Assembly: GCA_943326215.1 (NCBI GenBank)
Contig: CALPSK010000030.1
Location: 1-8,075 of the forward strand
Direction: 5' to 3'
DNA from: Sediminibacterium ginsengisoli
Lineage (GTDB): Bacteria > Bacteroidota > Bacteroidia > Chitinophagales > Chitinophagaceae
DNA length: 8,075 nt
Shown: one piece after another, positions 6,880 through 8,075 of the stretch
Layout: each line of letters opens with the position of its first letter
Position numbering within the stretch: position 1 is the stretch's first letter
Notes under the pieces: model-generated
Database searches by the model: none
What the model saw: only the letters and a program-made list of their open reading frames with translations
Told to the model about the DNA's origin: nothing
Translations under genes and position numbers: made by a program

Positions 6880-6907
6880 AAAGTTCAGACCTAGTCTGGA
6901 CTTTTTT
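6880..6907 (+). terminator. Intrinsic terminator of the rpmB operon
   Basis: An 11-pair stem joins 6880-6890 (AAAGTTCAGAC) to 6894-6904 (GTCTGGACTTT) through a CTA loop, with one G-T wobble at 6885/6899, and runs into six T (6902-6907). This is the best rho-independent terminator in the window. It separates the ribosomal operon from ftsY, which therefore needs its own promoter. Confidence 0.85.
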
Positions 6908-6940
6908 ATTTTACACAAAGCATCTTTCTATTTTATTGAT

Positions 6941-6948
6941 TAAATTTA
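6941..6948 (+). promoter_or_regulatory. Putative -7 box of ftsY
   Basis: TAAATTTA is one mismatch from TAnnTTTG and ends 4 bases before the ftsY ATG (box, then CACC, then ATG). A promoter is required in this interval because a strong terminator lies just upstream. I see no good TTG at -33. The position predicts a leaderless or nearly leaderless transcript. Confidence 0.45.
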
Positions 6949-6952
6949 CACC

Positions 6953-7903
6953 ATGAGCTTTTTAGGTAAATTATTTGGCATAAAAGAAAAGGAAACCCTT
7001 GACCAAGGTTTAGAGAAAACCAAGAAAGGTTTTTTAGAGAGAATATCTAAAGCCATTATTGGAAAAACTTCAGTAGATGATGAAGTATTGGATCAATTAG
7101 AAGAAGAATTAATAGGAGCGGATGTAGGCGTAGATACTACACTAGCCTTAATTGAAAAATTACAAGAGCGCGTTAAAAAAGAAAAATATTTATCTACCTC
7201 GGAATTGAATGGATTATTGCATGAAGAAATAGTTTCTTTATTAGTGGATGCGCCTTCTAATCAATTAGGTTTTATTCCACCCGCAGATAAAAAACCTTAT
7301 GTTATTTTAGTGGTAGGTGTGAATGGAGTAGGCAAAACAACTACCATTGGCAAATTAGCATATCATTATAAAGAAGCTGGTAATACAGTGGTAATGGGCG
7401 CTGCAGACACATTTAGAGCAGCTGCTGCAGACCAGCTTACTATATGGAGTGAAAGAGTAGGTGTGGCCATTGTAAAACAAAATCATGGAGCAGACCCAAG
7501 TGCGGTGGCCTTTGATACTATTCAATCGGCCATGGCTAAAAATGCCGATGTAGTATTAATAGATACAGCTGGCCGTTTGCATAATAAAGCACATTTAATG
7601 GACGAGTTAAATAAAATTAAACGCGTCATTGAAAAGCAATTACCAGGTGCACCGCATGAAGTATTATTGGTATTGGATGGGTCTACTGGACAAAATGCAT
7701 TAGAACAAGCCAAGCAATTCATGGCAGTTACGAATGTGAATGCATTAGCCATTACAAAATTAGATGGCACTGCTAAAGGGGGTGTAGTATTATCTATTGC
7801 ACATCAATGCAAAATACCTGTTAAGTATATTGGGGTAGGAGAACAAATTAAAGACTTGCTTTTATTTGATAAAGATGAATTTGTAGATTCTTTATTTAAG
7901 TAA
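6953..7903 (+). CDS. ftsY: Signal recognition particle receptor FtsY
   Basis: SRP GTPase that docks ribosome-nascent-chain/SRP complexes at the membrane and hands them to the Sec translocon. The 316 residues comprise a short amphipathic N-terminus (MSFLGKLFGIKEKE...), the helical N domain (about 20-100) and the GTPase (G) domain. All GTPase motifs are present: P-loop GVNGVGKTT (122-130); DTFRAAAADQL (152-162), the SRP-type G2/insertion box; DTAGR (204-208); TKLDG (268-272); and GVGEQ (294-298). The sequence AADTFRAAAADQL together with GVGEQIKDLLLFD identifies FtsY rather than Ffh, and no Met-rich M domain follows. It lacks the long acidic A domain of E. coli FtsY (497 residues), as in many other phyla. 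The DUF4295-ftsY neighbourhood is typical of Bacteroidetes, but the terminator between them makes ftsY its own transcription unit. Confidence 0.97.
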   Translation: MSFLGKLFGIKEKETLDQGLEKTKKGFLERISKAIIGKTSVDDEVLDQLEEELIGADVGVDTTLALIEKLQERVKKEKYLSTSELNGLLHEEIVSLLVDAPSNQLGFIPPADKKPYVILVVGVNGVGKTTTIGKLAYHYKEAGNTVVMGAADTFRAAAADQLTIWSERVGVAIVKQNHGADPSAVAFDTIQSAMAKNADVVLIDTAGRLHNKAHLMDELNKIKRVIEKQLPGAPHEVLLVLDGSTGQNALEQAKQFMAVTNVNALAITKLDGTAKGGVVLSIAHQCKIPVKYIGVGEQIKDLLLFDKDEFVDSLFK

Positions 7904-7919
7904 AGAGAATTCACTTAAA
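7895..7919. terminator. AT-rich inverted repeat between convergent genes, possible weak terminator
   Basis: TTTAAGT (7895-7901) and ACTTAAA (7913-7919) form a perfect 7-base-pair stem with an 11-base loop, overlapping the end of ftsY. It lies in the 37-base gap shared by two convergent genes and could serve both strands. It has no G/C-rich stem and no long T-run, so termination here is only a suggestion. Confidence 0.25.
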
Positions 7920-7940
7920 AATTTCTACTAAGGTATTTTA

Positions 7941-8075
7941 CTAGAATGTATATCGAATACCAATACCTGCCCAACCACTTTCAAAATAACTACTTCCTAC
8001 AAAATTAAAAGAGGGTTGCCAGTCAACGCTAATATTAAGGGGTGCATTTTTTACTTTATAATCCAATCCCAAAAT
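7941..8075 (-). CDS. Outer-membrane beta-barrel protein, C-terminal fragment (runs off right edge)
   Basis: Read on the minus strand, the right edge encodes 44 residues, then TAG (7941-7943). The translation begins ILGLDYKVKNAPLNISVDWQ and ends ESGWAGIGIRYTF. Alternating hydrophobic and polar residues, aromatic girdle residues and the terminal phenylalanine (GIGIRYTF) are the classic last strand recognised by the Bam machinery, so this is very likely a small outer-membrane porin-like or OmpA-like barrel protein. GLDYK followed by APLNISVDW suggests the penultimate strands of the Bacteroidetes 'outer membrane beta-barrel' families. Substrate and full size cannot be told from the fragment. It converges on ftsY with a 37-base gap. 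Confidence 0.75.
   Translation of the reverse strand: MLGLDYKVKNAPLNISVDWQPSFNFVGSSYFESGWAGIGIRYTF

Noticed and set aside
7522..7770. 82-codon open frame on the minus strand
   Set aside because: Antisense shadow of the ftsY GTPase motifs DTAGR and TKLDG.
1..8075. CRISPR array, tRNA, rRNA, insertion sequence, phage or defence genes
   Set aside because: No regular direct repeats, cloverleaf sequences, transposase motifs or terminal inverted repeats were seen; the window is filled by housekeeping and membrane genes with no gap above 187 bases.

Overview
The window reads as chromosomal housekeeping DNA from a member of the Bacteroidetes, probably of the Chitinophagaceae/Chitinophagia type (the family-level guess is inference). 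The reasons are: AT-rich coding sequence; start codons without Shine-Dalgarno sequences; upstream boxes of the Bacteroidetes sigma type (TAnnTTTG); a b558-type sdhC next to sdhA; and the block rpmB - rpmG - DUF4295 - ftsY, a gene order I know from this phylum. I see no mobile element, CRISPR array, tRNA, rRNA or phage gene.

Layout. Bases 1-1898 (minus strand) hold the start of a succinate dehydrogenase operon, sdhC then sdhA; sdhA runs off the left edge. A 187-base divergent intergenic region follows. The plus strand then carries a MacB/FtsX-type ABC permease without an adjacent ATPase (2086-3333), tsaD for the tRNA t6A modification (3367-4389, GTG start), and a YbiT-like ABC-F translation ATPase (4432-6057). 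Next comes the ribosomal cluster rpmB (L28), rpmG (L33) and a 56-residue DUF4295 protein (6662-6832), closed by two tandem hairpins, the second a good intrinsic terminator. ftsY, the signal recognition particle receptor, follows with its own promoter-like box (6953-7903). At the right edge, the last 44 codons of an outer-membrane beta-barrel protein enter on the minus strand, convergent with ftsY.

How the genes relate. Apart from the sdh genes and the two membrane proteins, nearly everything from 3367 to 7903 concerns translation: tRNA modification (TsaD), ribosome rescue or regulation (ABC-F), large-subunit proteins (L28, L33, DUF4295) and co-translational membrane targeting (FtsY).

Most interesting points. 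I found no new multi-gene system. (1) The ABC-F protein has a degenerate second nucleotide-binding domain, and all its lost residues fall in the same composite ATP site. (2) The DUF4295 gene is probably a lineage-specific ribosomal protein. (3) The six promoter-like boxes fall into two spacing classes, 4 bases or 22-24 bases from the start codon, which suggests leaderless mRNAs for the permease, tsaD and ftsY.
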